In this document: positions 1 through 10,592 of the stretch, piece by piece
How the letters are laid out: the number at the start of each line of letters is the position of its first letter
Numbering within the stretch: position 1 is the first letter of the stretch
From: Aphrocallistes beatrix
Lineage: Eukaryota; Porifera; Hexactinellida; Sceptrulophora; Aphrocallistidae
NCBI GenBank assembly: GCA_963281255.1
Contig: OY725496.1
Span: 434,001 to 498,000 of the forward strand
Reading direction: 5' to 3'
Length of the DNA: 64,000 nucleotides
Position numbers and translations under genes: made by a program
Notes under the pieces: model-generated
Seen by the model: the letters and a program-made list of their open reading frames with translations, nothing else
What the model was told of the DNA's origin: nothing
Database searches by the model: none

Positions 1-597
1 GAATATTAGAATATTGACGCAGATGAATGATGTTAAAAGCATGAACCAAAATATCCATTTGAACTCTCCTCCTTTGTCATAATAGCAACTACGCAAGTAT
101 TTGATGAGACAGATGCAGAGAGCCAATGTGAGAAGAATAGCGACCTGTCCTGCTGCTTCACAGAAGCCTATTATGGGAATTAATGTAGAAATCCTTTGCA
201 TTGAACTTCCAGAGACAAAATCCTTTGTACAATTGGATGCTTGGACATAATCAGGGAAACTTGGTTGTCTGTCACCTGTGAAAATATAGGAAGCTACAAC
301 TGATATCGCGTACGCAATAAACCCGAGAACTTCAACGATGTTGATCGTTAAAAGAAAGGAATATTTTACAACCTCGATCTTGTGATTGTCAGCTAACTGC
401 TTGTAATTTCCTAGAATATCATATCTAGCCTTTTCTAGTGCTTGTGAACGTGCTTTAGTGAATAAAATTATTTTCTTAACAAAGTAAACATTCCAAACTA
501 TATACAAAATTGAGGATATGAATATAAGTGGGACAGAAATGATACAATCTATCAGAAATAAGATCGTATCCCCACGCATTAATGCTGTAATTTCCAT
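1..597 (-). CDS. Multi-pass membrane protein of the 385-residue orphan family, 5' part only
   Basis: On the minus strand an open frame runs from ATG at 597 to the left edge with no stop: 199 residues, the N-terminal half of a family member. It begins MEITALMRGD and matches the gene at 10593 almost residue for residue: TM1, the basic loop with ARSQALEKARYDILGN, TM2, the SNCT glycosylation-type site, and TM3. Differences are scattered substitutions (TGDR for TDGR, QAS for QVS, KDF for KSF). A TATA-like box lies at 652-659, as in the paralogue. It is therefore a recent inverted duplicate of the 10593 gene and is probably intact beyond the window. Function is unknown; a receptor-like role is inference. 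Confidence 0.85.
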   Translation of the reverse strand, partial: MEITALMRGDTILFLIDCIISVPLIFISSILYIVWNVYFVKKIILFTKARSQALEKARYDILGNYKQLADNHKIEVVKYSFLLTINIVEVLGFIAYAISVVASYIFTGDRQPSFPDYVQASNCTKDFVSGSSMQRISTLIPIIGFCEAAGQVAILLTLALCICLIKYLRSCYYDKGGEFKWIFWFMLLTSFICVNILIF

Positions 598-651
598 TAG
601 ATCTGAAGTATATTTCAATAAAAGTTAGTTACTGAGTGTATTATGAGCATA

Positions 652-659
652 TATTTATA
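652..659 (-). promoter_or_regulatory. TATA-like box of the left-edge membrane-protein gene
   Basis: TATAAATA on the minus strand, 55 bp before the start codon. The same box stands before the 10593 paralogue, and AGTAACTAACTT is conserved between box and ATG in both copies. Confidence 0.6.
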
Positions 660-660
660 C

Positions 661-1604
661 AGTATATACTATGTCAATCACCAAGTTACACGTTGCATAA
701 TAGGGATAATATTATTTCTCTTAAATCTTGTGTAAAACAGCAAAGATTTTGCAAGCAAATCTTTCATTACTTAATTAAGATGACTTCTTGTCCCTTTTTT
801 CTATTACCTAATTGTCATAACATTATTACCCAAAATATTCTTAATCAACTTTTTTGATAAAAACCATTTGAAGCAGTAAACATTAAACTATTTTGAATCT
901 GGTAATACTCATCAATAGCAAATTTTAAAAAAGACATAAAAATAAAAATAAATTCTAACATTGTGACCTCCTGTAAATTATTCTAACTGTAGAGCATTAG
1001 TCAATCGTGAATAAGAAGATCAACATCCCGATCTTAGCTGTATTATGATCAGCGATCTTGATCATTTTTCCGATCGTCTTTGTTACTTAACAAAATTTTT
1101 AACGGAATTAAAATTCGATAAATTAATCAAGCTTAGCTATCAGAATATGTAATAGTCTTTTAGTGCTAAAATATTCAAAATAGTAACCAGCATAGAAAAA
1201 TAGAATAAATTAATGATGGTGAGGAAGGAAAACATAATAAAAATTTTCAAAATGAAAAATGATTCGTTCTTCCATACGATGATTCAAAAAAAAATATCAC
1301 CGATCGTCATTCGATCGTCAAAATAGGAAAATATTTTGCTGATTATTCCCTACAGTTTCCTTTTACATGTCAAAAATTGGTGTCTATGGATTGTATATTT
1401 TTAGTAATTTACTATATACCAGATGATAATGTTTGCAGGAGCGTAGCCAGTCACACCGACCCAGACCTGTGGAAGGCCTTTGCAGGGGTGGTGTGAGGAA
1501 TTCCACGACAAGTGGGACTAGCGTTACCCAACGAGGGGAATATAATTAAAAATAATTATTTCATTGATATCGAGTTGTATATTAATCCCATGTAATATAA
1601 TATC
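661..1604. other. AT-rich intergenic DNA without a recognised gene
   Basis: No coding frame I can support. A GC-richer patch at about 1436-1530 contains GCGTAGCCAGTC and looks like a decayed end of the short hAT-like elements seen intact at 9896 and 61856. Confidence 0.5.
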
Positions 1605-1608
1605 ATTA

Positions 1609-2158
1609 CAAGCGCGCTTCGCTTGCTTGCGCTGTGCGGCTGACGGACACTTCGTGTCCGCCGGAGGCTCCCTTCGGTCGCCTGGAGGTGACATTGGTTA
1701 ATTATAATGGAGATAACATCTCTGAATACGTCTGTCCTACTGTTCTAATCGATTTCACTCGAAAAGTCACCAAATTTGTCAATTTTTAAAATTTTGATGA
1801 GTAATGATGACGTCATAACAAAGTGATGAGTCATCATTTTTTGATGATAGTTGCAGCATATGTGAGGTATGTTAGTATACATAATCTATTAAAATTTCAG
1901 CCTTCTATCTCCTATAATGGCGGAGTTATGCCCGAATAACTGTGTTGCTTAACTTTTAAAAATGCGACAATGACGTCATAATTCCATGATGAGTCGACAT
2001 TTTGCTCTGAGCTCAGAACTTACTGGAGCCATAGCCAAAAGACCCCACATGCCAAAAATCAGCTTTCTGCGCCTGGCAGTTTCTTCAATCAATTCGTTAC
2101 AGAGATATATATATATATATATATATATAAACAATAATCGAGTTTTAATAGTAAGGAT
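1609..2158 (+). mobile_element. Repeat family A, full-length copy 1
   Basis: About 550 bp. It has a GC-rich head starting CAAGCGCGCTTCGCTTGC, with a hairpin-forming stretch (cGGACACTTCGTGTCCg), an AT-rich body, then TTCTTCAATCAATTCG, a (TA)n tract, and a tail ending TTAATAGTAAGGAT. The body has two CRE octamers TGACGTCA (1808-1815, 1971-1978) and an AP-1-type TGAGTCA (1827-1833). No coding capacity. Further copies lie at 41140, 47732, 56253, 57268 and 57768. Non-autonomous; its class is not clear. Confidence 0.8.
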
Positions 2159-2177
2159 TTAATTCAAATTATTGATG

Positions 2178-3560
2178 ACTCCACTTAATCGGGCATTTTG
2201 GTCCCTGATATTTTGTCCCGATAAAGCGGAGTTGATTGTATATTTGCTGCAATCCTTTGACCATCAAGATGATCGCCCAATTTCGAATCTCGAGCTTTCA
2301 CACCTTCCATTACGACCACTCCCATCAAGTGCAAGATTACATTGAGAATCGATGGATGGTGGAGCTTCGATGAATGGCGGAACTTTCGTCCCCTGAATGA
2401 AGAGTACGAAATTCCAGGTACAAAAGTTCCGCTATTCAAAATATTTCACTCCAAATCCTTAAATCCCTTCCTTGTTAGTAACCGTTGATCACTAATAAGA
2501 CGAAATTCCCATGAATAAATTTCGAGGGACGTAAGTTTTGTTACCCAGCTGCGATATTTATAAAATTAAGTCTTTGATGTAGAAACTTCAATTTTTCAAA
2601 TAATTCTTAGTTCTAGCATTTTATTCTTTTTATTGTTGTCTATTCCATAGATCAGTGTACATATCCGATCGGTTCAATGTTTTAGTTCTGAATAAATAAA
2701 ACTTCTCTCTGATTATCAACTTGTAAAAATACTTTTGCATCTTGAGAGTTCTTCTAATCAGTAAAGATACTTGGTATATACAAGAACTCTGTACTTCACG
2801 AATTTTCTTTTCAAAATGGGAACTTTATTACCAGGGCTGCATTAAGACATACATTCTTATAACGTTAAAAATTTCATGAACAATAGATATAATTGAGTGA
2901 GAAGCTTCTTATAAGAAAGTTTTATACTCTAAGGTTCAGATACATTCAAAGTAACTTTTGCATAAAACATTTTAATTTTGTAATAGATATCCTGTTAAGG
3001 AATATAATCCTAAATATGGAATCTTTTTTGGTGTATTTTATATCAGTTTCTTTGTCATTTAATATTATTACCACATCATTTGTATTTCTTTGTTGGATAT
3101 TACAATACACAGTTACCATAAAATTTCCAAACAAGATCACATAGGAAATATTATAAATATTACTTCGTGCTAAAATTTAATATTATTTCCTGCATCAGTT
3201 TTCCAAAATGATTGTACCTAAGAATAGGGAAAATTTTGCTTACTTAAAATCTTTAATATTTTAATTCACCCTTAATTAGAGGGAGGGACGAAAAGAATTG
3301 CTGTGATGTATTTGGAGTAGAGTATTCCTAACCTATCTAATTTCATTTATATTGTAAAATAGATCTAAAAAATTAATATTTACGCACTAAAGTTGCGCTT
3401 TAATTAGGGCACATTGCCGTTCGATATTTTGTCCTTTAGTGGAGTTCCCAATTAACTGAAGTGATTATTATTAATTGAGGAAATAATTCGTTTCTGAAGA
3501 TTTGTCCCAATTAAGCGCTTTTCCAGATTTTCGGTGTTCCATTGTACACACAAATTGCTA
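2178..3560. repeat. Old DNA-transposon-like repeat, duplicate copy 1
   Basis: Begins with a short inverted repeat (ACTCCACTTAATCGGG then CCCGATAAAGCGGAGTTGA). A related inverted sequence (TGTCCCAATTAAGCGC) lies near 3500-3545, resembling decayed pogo/Tigger-type ends. The whole stretch and flank up to about 3960 repeat at 7890-10400 in direct orientation. The small open frames inside do not match between copies and are not supported as genes. Confidence 0.45.
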
Positions 3561-4194
3561 GTTTAAAAACTAGCAGTAATAGGCACCATTTTTGAAAAGT
3601 AATAACAAGCCTGGGGGAGGGTCAACCAGGAAATAGTTTTATATTGCCTTCATTTCGATCATAGGTAGCAACCATAGATATAGGGTAACGATATGTATAT
3701 TTTTCTTCCTAGCTCCAAACCTGGTGAGCAGTCCCCACAGACCTCCAACATCAGCGCTAGCAGTATATCCATATTGTGAATGAACAAAAACAAAATTCAC
3801 GAAAATTGTATTTCTTTTCCCATAAAAGGCCCCCAAATACGATACAAAAATACAACATACAAACTGCAACAAGTTTAATGTAACAAAGATTTCTTTAGCA
3901 ATAATTGTATGTACCCTATCTTTCATGCAACAATATTTTACTAACACAAATATCATCTATTTCCATGCTACATGTTGATTAGAGATGCATTATTTGAATA
4001 TACATATGCAATAACTCACACTAAAGTAAACATAATGAAGTACTAATTTACTGTACAAACATGCAATTCAATACGATATTCAAGAAAAGCCTAAATCATG
4101 TTTAATATTAAAATCACAGAACAGAAATTACCATCCCAAACACACAAATGCTTCTAAATATGGTTCTAGCATTAGCACACGTTTGCTGAAAATA
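3561..4194. other. Intergenic DNA 3' of the oxidase gene
   Basis: AT-rich. The left half continues the duplication shared with 9,690-10,400. No gene seen. Confidence 0.5.
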
Positions 4195-6063
4195 TTACAG
4201 CTGCTCTGAAAGATTCAGAGGAATTGATAGTTCATGCTTGAAGATATCTAGCGGGTCCCATTTTTTCTTAGCCTCAACCAACCTTTTAAGGTTATCTTTG
4301 AAGTAAAGCCTCAAAACGGCATCTTGTGCTAGCTTATTACTGACTTTATATTTGAATTCAACCCAACTGACCATATCTACGTCAATATAGTTGTAATAAG
4401 CACCATCAACTACTCGCGATTCGGGGGGTGTTATTTTTGGGTATACACAAGATGAATATGGTAGTAGATCTACTATTGGGCTAGCACCACCTTCTTCTTG
4501 AACATGAGGTTTAGCTTGGTAGTATGGATCGGGAAGTCCACCAGTATCCCTGTACACATCTTCATACATAGTATCCACCCATAAACGGTGGATCCAATCC
4601 TGAAATTGATGGAATTTTGCTGCATCATTTTGGTCATGAGCCCAATATGTTTGGTATTGTAGCTTCATAGTAGAACTTCTTTGTGGGATTGCGGTAGCAT
4701 TTGACTGTACTGTGTTAATTTGACCGCCATAGCTATCCACCTGAACCAAAGATTGCTTAAAATCTAGTTGGTCTAGTAGCTTTTCGTCGTGCAATATTTT
4801 GAAAAAGTATTCATAATTGGGATTCTTCTTATCAAGATGATTCAGACCCAATTTTGACAAGCATTTTGTGGTCATTGTTAGAAAAGTGAATAATGCATCA
4901 CATTGATCATCCGGGAATGGCTTTCGCATATAACTAGACTTATACTTACCACATTGATTCGGCCCTGAACCGTTTAAAGTCTGCGCAGCTTCGAACCAAT
5001 TCATCTGCTGTTCACTACGTAAATATCCATCAGAATTTGGATGACCTGTCAGTGGTATAGAGAGTGGTTGAATTTTTATATCGTTATCAGTTAGACATTT
5101 TTTCAATCCCGATAAAGTATCTTCAATGCATTCATTATCCGGAAAATCATATATTGTCTGATATATAATAGGAATTTGATGAGTAGTTTTGTGCATTAAC
5201 TTTAAAATGTAAAAATTGTATTTGTCGGCTTCAAAATGTTCATAAATACATTTCAAAAGGAATCTGAATCTCTCCTTAGTTAATCCACACCAACTAACTG
5301 AAAATGTCGCAATCAATGCGAATTTTGGTGCGTAGGGAAGATTTGTGAAATAATAGCGAGTAATCAATCCAAAATTTCCCCCTCCACCCCCCTGACACGC
5401 CCACAACAGCAATTTTTCGTCCTCTGTAGCGGAGTCTTCCCGTATTTCTTTCAAGGAAACAATTCCGCCACCACTGACACAAAGTATATCAACACCAGAA
5501 AGATAATCGATTGTAAGGCCATATCTCCTTGAAAGTAGACCGTAACCACCGCCACATATATGTCCGCCTAATCCGACACTATAACAAGAGCCTCCAGGAA
5601 TGACAACCCCGAATTTGCGATAAAATTCTTTTATAAGATTCCAAATAGTTCCGCCTGCCTCAGCACTGTACTCGATTGTGCCTTGATTGTCAGTGCTGGA
5701 CACTTGATCCATCAAAGAGATGTCAATAATCGCGAGAATCTTTTTGTTGTAAACTAAACTTTCGTAGCAATGTCCCCCAGATGCGATTGAGAAATGAGCA
5801 CGGTACTCAGCGTTTCCAAGTATGTCAGTGAGGGCATCTATCGCTTTGCAATCGTTTGTTGGTAGATAAATGACTTCACAGTTGCTTGCTTCAAAACGCC
5901 TGTTAAAACCTTGAATAAGTCCTATAAACTGTGGTTGATGTGAATATAGTTTGTGGCATTTTGTTGGAGGGTTAGTTTGTGTTTGAAAATCTTCATCAAT
6001 GGCTTGAATTTCACGACGATAAGGGGCGACTGCTCCTGTATTGGTAGCACACGTTTGTCCCAT
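4195..6063 (-). CDS. FAD-linked oxidase, berberine-bridge-enzyme-like, predicted bicovalent flavin
   Basis: One uninterrupted 622-residue frame. The N-terminal FAD-binding (PCMH-type) domain is at about residues 55-240 and the C-terminal BBE domain at about 550-612 (YYNYID; LKRLVEAKKKWDPLDIFKHE). His98 in SGGHCYES and Cys160 in GGSCYSVGLGGH are 62 residues apart, the spacing of the two flavin-linking residues in plant berberine bridge enzyme, so 8-alpha-histidyl plus 6-S-cysteinyl FAD is predicted. GGGGGNFGLIT (about 225-235) is typical of bacterial and fungal members. It is about 100 residues longer than usual, the excess lying mid-protein. There is no signal peptide; the MGQTCA start loosely fits N-myristoylation. 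Family enzymes oxidise alcohols, sugars or alkaloid-like substrates with O2; the substrate here cannot be read. No introns, which fits horizontal acquisition but does not prove it. Confidence 0.88.
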   Translation of the reverse strand: MGQTCATNTGAVAPYRREIQAIDEDFQTQTNPPTKCHKLYSHQPQFIGLIQGFNRRFEASNCEVIYLPTNDCKAIDALTDILGNAEYRAHFSIASGGHCYESLVYNKKILAIIDISLMDQVSSTDNQGTIEYSAEAGGTIWNLIKEFYRKFGVVIPGGSCYSVGLGGHICGGGYGLLSRRYGLTIDYLSGVDILCVSGGGIVSLKEIREDSATEDEKLLLWACQGGGGGNFGLITRYYFTNLPYAPKFALIATFSVSWCGLTKERFRFLLKCIYEHFEADKYNFYILKLMHKTTHQIPIIYQTIYDFPDNECIEDTLSGLKKCLTDNDIKIQPLSIPLTGHPNSDGYLRSEQQMNWFEAAQTLNGSGPNQCGKYKSSYMRKPFPDDQCDALFTFLTMTTKCLSKLGLNHLDKKNPNYEYFFKILHDEKLLDQLDFKQSLVQVDSYGGQINTVQSNATAIPQRSSTMKLQYQTYWAHDQNDAAKFHQFQDWIHRLWVDTMYEDVYRDTGGLPDPYYQAKPHVQEEGGASPIVDLLPYSSCVYPKITPPESRVVDGAYYNYIDVDMVSWVEFKYKVSNKLAQDAVLRLYFKDNLKRLVEAKKKWDPLDIFKHELSIPLNLSEQL

Positions 6064-6825
6064 TGTACGATGGCTATCTTAGCCTAAATTTCAATTAATA
6101 TATTTTACTAAGTCATTGTTAAATTGCTGAATAAACTAAAAACAGATTTCACATCTAACTATTGTATAATATCTTATTTTGTCTAATAAAATGGAAGTTG
6201 TAAGTTTTTTGCTGACAGACCCTGAAAATAGCATTTGTTAATCTAATCAGAACTGCCTGAGTGTCTAAATGTTATACTCAAGTAATAATTGTGTGTAATT
6301 ATATCTAGGGACAAACACAGTTAAGAAAACTAGGTTATAGCTAACATAAGCAGATAATAAACTTGGTTAATGAATTGAATACCTCGAAAACTAAAGGATG
6401 TATACCAATATGCCATGACGCATATTTCAATTTAGTTTCGGAATAGATGACTCGATATAAGGATTTTCCATTGAATAATCATGGATGAACTCTAAGGCTT
6501 TTGACAGTTATTTGATATAATAATGTTATATATGAATTGTTTTGATTTTTATCACACTCTGAGGGTATAAGTCATGACGAAGTACAAATTAACATAAAAA
6601 ATTAAGAATATGAACACTGAGCTAATTAATCATACATTTCTTGGATTTTCGTACTAGTTTTCTCCACAAGCAGCTAATTGAGAATTGTAATCTTGAGAGT
6701 CGTATCTTGTTATTTCGACAAAAGCGAAAATTGAAATCACAACTGCCTCTATGACTGCATCTAACTGAAGTGATTCTCTGTCCACAATATCCGAGTGTAC
6801 ATGTCTTGAATCATTGAGTTTATAA
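6064..6825. other. AT-rich intergenic DNA 5' of the oxidase gene
   Basis: Contains the upstream region of the minus-strand oxidase. No clear TATA box, no gene recognised. Confidence 0.4.
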
Positions 6826-6829
6826 AAGC

Positions 6830-7018
6830 TCAATGGCGGATCCAAGGGAGGGGTTTGCGGGGTTGCAACCAGAGGCGAGCCAGGGTGCGGCACATGGGGC
6901 CGAGGCCGCAACCTCAAAGGCTGTGCCCACTAAAATTTGGCAAATTAGCATTGGGTGCCGCAACTCTCTCACAGAATAGACTGGAATTGCGGCACCCTAA
7001 ATGCTGGCTATACCTTTG
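6830..7018. mobile_element. GC-rich DNA-transposon remnant
   Basis: CAATGGCGGATCCAAGGG resembles hAT-type termini, followed by GC-rich sequence in which GGGTGCCGCAA and TTGCGGCACCC form an inverted pair. Boundaries and target duplication are not visible. Confidence 0.35.
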
Positions 7019-7889
7019 GTTGATATGTTGCTGAGGTAGACCCCGAAGATCTGCATATAGTTATAAATATTTGCAAGCATCTAACAAGTTTCAAGACGCA
7101 CTGATGGCATCATACTGATTTATTCAAACAATGCGTAATATTTTGTCATTCTAGCTAACCCATCATAAATTTAATTTCAACAGTAGTTTTAAGGGGAATT
7201 TTGAAAATAATGCAACTGATGTACATTTATAGTTCTACTAAGCAGTAACTTTCAATATTTGCTAATTCTGCTAATTTTGCTAATTCTGGATATCATATAT
7301 ACTTATATATTGTATAACATATCAATTTGATGATCTAAGCAAAAGCATGATACATTTCGTTCTACATCTCTTATTTTGTACTCAAACAAAACATGTGAGT
7401 TATTAAATTATAGTATGTATCATGCTTTTTCAAGGATGTGATTTGAATTTCGAATAAAGAAATAAGAAATTTAATGATTAATAGTTTAATATCGTGTATA
7501 GTAATCTGAAAAATAGAATACAAATCATTTAAATATAATAGCATAATTGAACAGATTGCAAAACCGATTAATTTGTAAAATAAGCAGATTTTGTAAATAC
7601 AAAAAAACAACGTTAATTTTAAGAATTAGATTTGTTTCATATGCATAGGCTCCGGTAGGGTTGGTAGGGCTCATATTCTTACCAATAATTTGCTGAAGAA
7701 ATTATTTTCTATTTGCCATAATACGATCGGTCCAAAATGGCCCTACCTATCCTCATCCTGAGTCTTCGCACCTGTGTTTTTGTGATAAAATCAACAGATT
7801 TCTCGATCGAATCCACAAAATCAATATTTCATTGAGATCGAGTTGCATTTTCATTCCATGTAACAGAAGTTCATTATTTAGTTTAAATT
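7019..7889. other. AT-rich intergenic DNA
   Basis: Very AT-rich with short simple-sequence stretches. I see no gene, RNA or complete element. Confidence 0.45.
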
Positions 7890-9690
7890 ATAGGTGACTC
7901 CGCTTATTCGGGACACTTTGGTCCCTGATATTTTGTCCCGATAAAGCGGAGTTGATTGTATATCTGCTGCAATTAGGGTTGCCGTGGGAATGAAAATCTG
8001 TCGGAATTCCCATGGGAAAGCTACAGATTCCCATATGGGATGGGATGGGAATGACTTTAAGGTTATGGGAATTCCCACATGTGGGAATCTGTGGGATTCT
8101 GTGAGCATCTGTGGGATTTCATGGGATTTCCTGTGGGATTACCTGGGATTCAGTATGAGTTTCTGTGGGATTTCATGTGGGTTTCTGTGGGATTCCTGTG
8201 GGTTTCTGTGGAATTCCTGTGCGTTTCTGTGGAATTCCTGTGCGTTTCTGTGGAATTCCTGTGGGTTTCTGTGGAATTATGTGGGAATTCCCACAGAAAT
8301 CTTGTGGGAATGGGATAGGAATGGGAATTGAAATTCCATTCCCACGGCAACCCTGGTTGCAATCCTTTGACCATCAAGATGTTCTCCCATTTTCGAATCT
8401 TGAGCTTTCACACCTTCCGTTACGACCGTTTTCATCAAGTGCAAGATTTCATTGAGAATAGCTGCGTTGAATGGTGGTACTTTTGTCCCTGGAATTCGTC
8501 CCCTGAATTCCAGGGACGAAAGATCCGCCATTCAAACCCATATTCCACTCCAAAATCCTTAAATCCCTTCCATATTAGTGACCGTTGATCTCTAATGGGA
8601 CGAAATTCCCATTAAAAAAGTTTCGAGAGACGAAAATTCCAGCGACGAAGTTTCCGTTACCCAGCAGCGATATGTACAAAATTAAAGTGTATAAAGTAGA
8701 AACTTCAATTATTTCAAATAATTCTTGGTTCTAGCATTTTATTCCTTTTGTAGTCGTCCATTCCGCGATCATTGTATATGTCCGATCTATTCAGTGATTT
8801 AGTGAAGTCCTGAATAAATAAAGCTTCTCTCTGACTATCAACTTGTACAAATATAATTTTTCTAATCATTAGAGGTGCTTGACATACAGGAAATCTTGTG
8901 TACTTTACGAATTTTCTTTTCAAAATAGGAACATATTTATCAGGAATGCATTAAGACATACATTCTTGTAACATGAAATTTCAAAACATTTCATTGAACA
9001 ATAGATATAATTGAGTGAGAAGCTTTTTATAAGGAAGTTCCCCTCTAAGGTTCAGATACATTCAAAGTAACTTTTGCATAATAACATTTTAATTTTGTAA
9101 TAGATATCCTGTCAAGGAATATAATCCTAAAATATGGAATCTTTCCATAATATAACTTTAGTGTATCATGTATCAGTTTGTTTGTCATTTAATGTTATTA
9201 CCACATCTCTATTTGTATTTTTTAGTTGGATATTACAATACACGGCTACGATAAAATTTCCAAACAAGATCACATAGGAAATATTATAAATATTACCCAT
9301 GTTAAAATTTAATATTATTTCCTGCATTAGTTTTCCTAGATGATTGTACCTAAGAATAAGGAAAATTTTGCTTACTTGACATCTTTAATATTTTAATCCA
9401 CCCTTAATTAGAGGGAGGAACGAAAAAATTGCTGTGATGTAGTTGGAGATAGGGGTATTCCTAACCTATCTAATTTCATTTATATTGTGAAATAGATCTA
9501 AAAGATTACCATATACGCACTAAAGTTGCCTCCGATTTAATCCGGATAATTGAGAATCGATATCTTGCCCCGATTTAAGTGGAGTTCTAATAAACTGATG
9601 TAATTATGTATTAGTTGTGGGAAATATTTCGTGGAGATTTGTCCCAATTAATAATCGCTTTTCCCGATTATTCAGTGCTCCATTGTGCAT
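7890..9690. repeat. Old DNA-transposon-like repeat, duplicate copy 2
   Basis: Direct-orientation copy of 2178-3560 beginning with the inverted pair ACTCCGCTTATTCGGGAC / GTCCCGATAAAGCGGAGT. It differs by many small indels and by a MITE insertion at 7974-8355 that copy 1 lacks, so copy 1 serves as an empty site. The shared homology continues to about 10400. Confidence 0.5.
7974..8355. mobile_element. hAT-type MITE with an internal 21 bp minisatellite
   Basis: Ends (C/T)AGGGTTGCCGTGGGAATG in inverted orientation, flanked by GCTGCAAT (7966-7973) and GTTGCAAT (8356-8363), a 7/8 match to an 8 bp target duplication. The duplicate at about 2240 reads straight through this point. The interior is tandem variants of AATTCCTGTGGGTTTCTGTGG, period 21, which create spurious repeat-peptide frames on both strands. 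A decayed relative lies at about 26880-26990. Confidence 0.8.
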
Positions 9691-9895
9691 ATGAATAATT
9701 TGTTTAAATATTATCAATAATAGATACCAATTTTTGAAAAGTAATCAAAACCGGAGGGAGGGCCAACAGTAAATATTTTTATATTGTCTTAATTTCGATA
9801 ATAGGGAAAGACGATGTATGTTATTTCTTCCTAGCTCCAAACGAGGGGTAGTCCAGGAGGAGGGGGTGAGACATTTGCCCGAGTTTGATTCTGCG

Positions 9896-10038
9896 CATAG
9901 GCGTAGCCAATGGGCCTGCAGAGCCTGTCCGCTGGCCCACTAAATATCCTGCAGGTCCAGGAAATGTTTCTGCAGGCCCAGTTAAGACGGACCATAGCCC
10001 CTGGCAGGCCCTTGTCGGCGCCACTGGCTACGCCCCTA
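9896..10038. mobile_element. 143 bp hAT-type mini-MITE with perfect 8 bp target duplication
   Basis: Inverted ends CATAGGCGTAGCC / TAGGGGCGTAGCC, flanked by exact copies of ATTCTGCG (9888-9895 and 10039-10046). GC-rich, non-coding. Related to the 124 bp element at 61856. Confidence 0.8.
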
Positions 10039-10542
10039 ATTCTGCGGCCCCGGATTTCTTTCGACCACCTAAGCCAAAATCATAGGAAGAGCCCCGATTA
10101 TTTTTCGTTGCCTCGCCTCACCATAGTTTGGAAAATTCCTGTGATCACCCCTGCTCCAAACCTGTGGGTGATCTCCTCGAGGCTCCCAACATCGGCGCCT
10201 ATGCTAACAGTGTATGGATACTGTGAATGATCAAATACAAAGTTTCGGATAATTTATTTATTTCCATTAATTAAAAGGCACCCATACATTATGCACAAAG
10301 TTGAATGCCATAATTTATTGTTCAGTAATGTTGCACGAAAATATAAGTAGAACATGTTCTATTTCCATGCTACATGTTGTGCATGAAAAATAACGATGCA
10401 ACAATGTTGCAACTTTGAGTGCAAATGATGCAACAAAGTTGCATCATGTATGGAGACTTCAAGAGTATGCAATTATACTTAGAGTATTCGCTGTATAATT
10501 TTATCTAACGAGCAACTTCGCGAGTGATATGTATAGTTGTAG

Positions 10543-10550
10543 TATAAATA
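10543..10550 (+). promoter_or_regulatory. TATA-like box
   Basis: TATAAATA 43-50 bp before the ATG at 10593, also found before the inverted paralogue at the left edge and the gene at 27337. Confidence 0.65.
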
Positions 10551-10592
10551 TGGAAAGTTGTCTTAGTAACTAACTTATTAAACGATACTAAG

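Noticed and set aside
2185..2439. Small minus-strand frames in the duplicated repeat (also 7878-8108, 8277-8531)
   Set aside because: They are not preserved between the two copies of the repeat and lie in transposon-like sequence.
8079..8455. Several overlapping repeat-peptide frames on both strands
   Set aside because: They are readings of the 21 bp minisatellite inside the hAT MITE.
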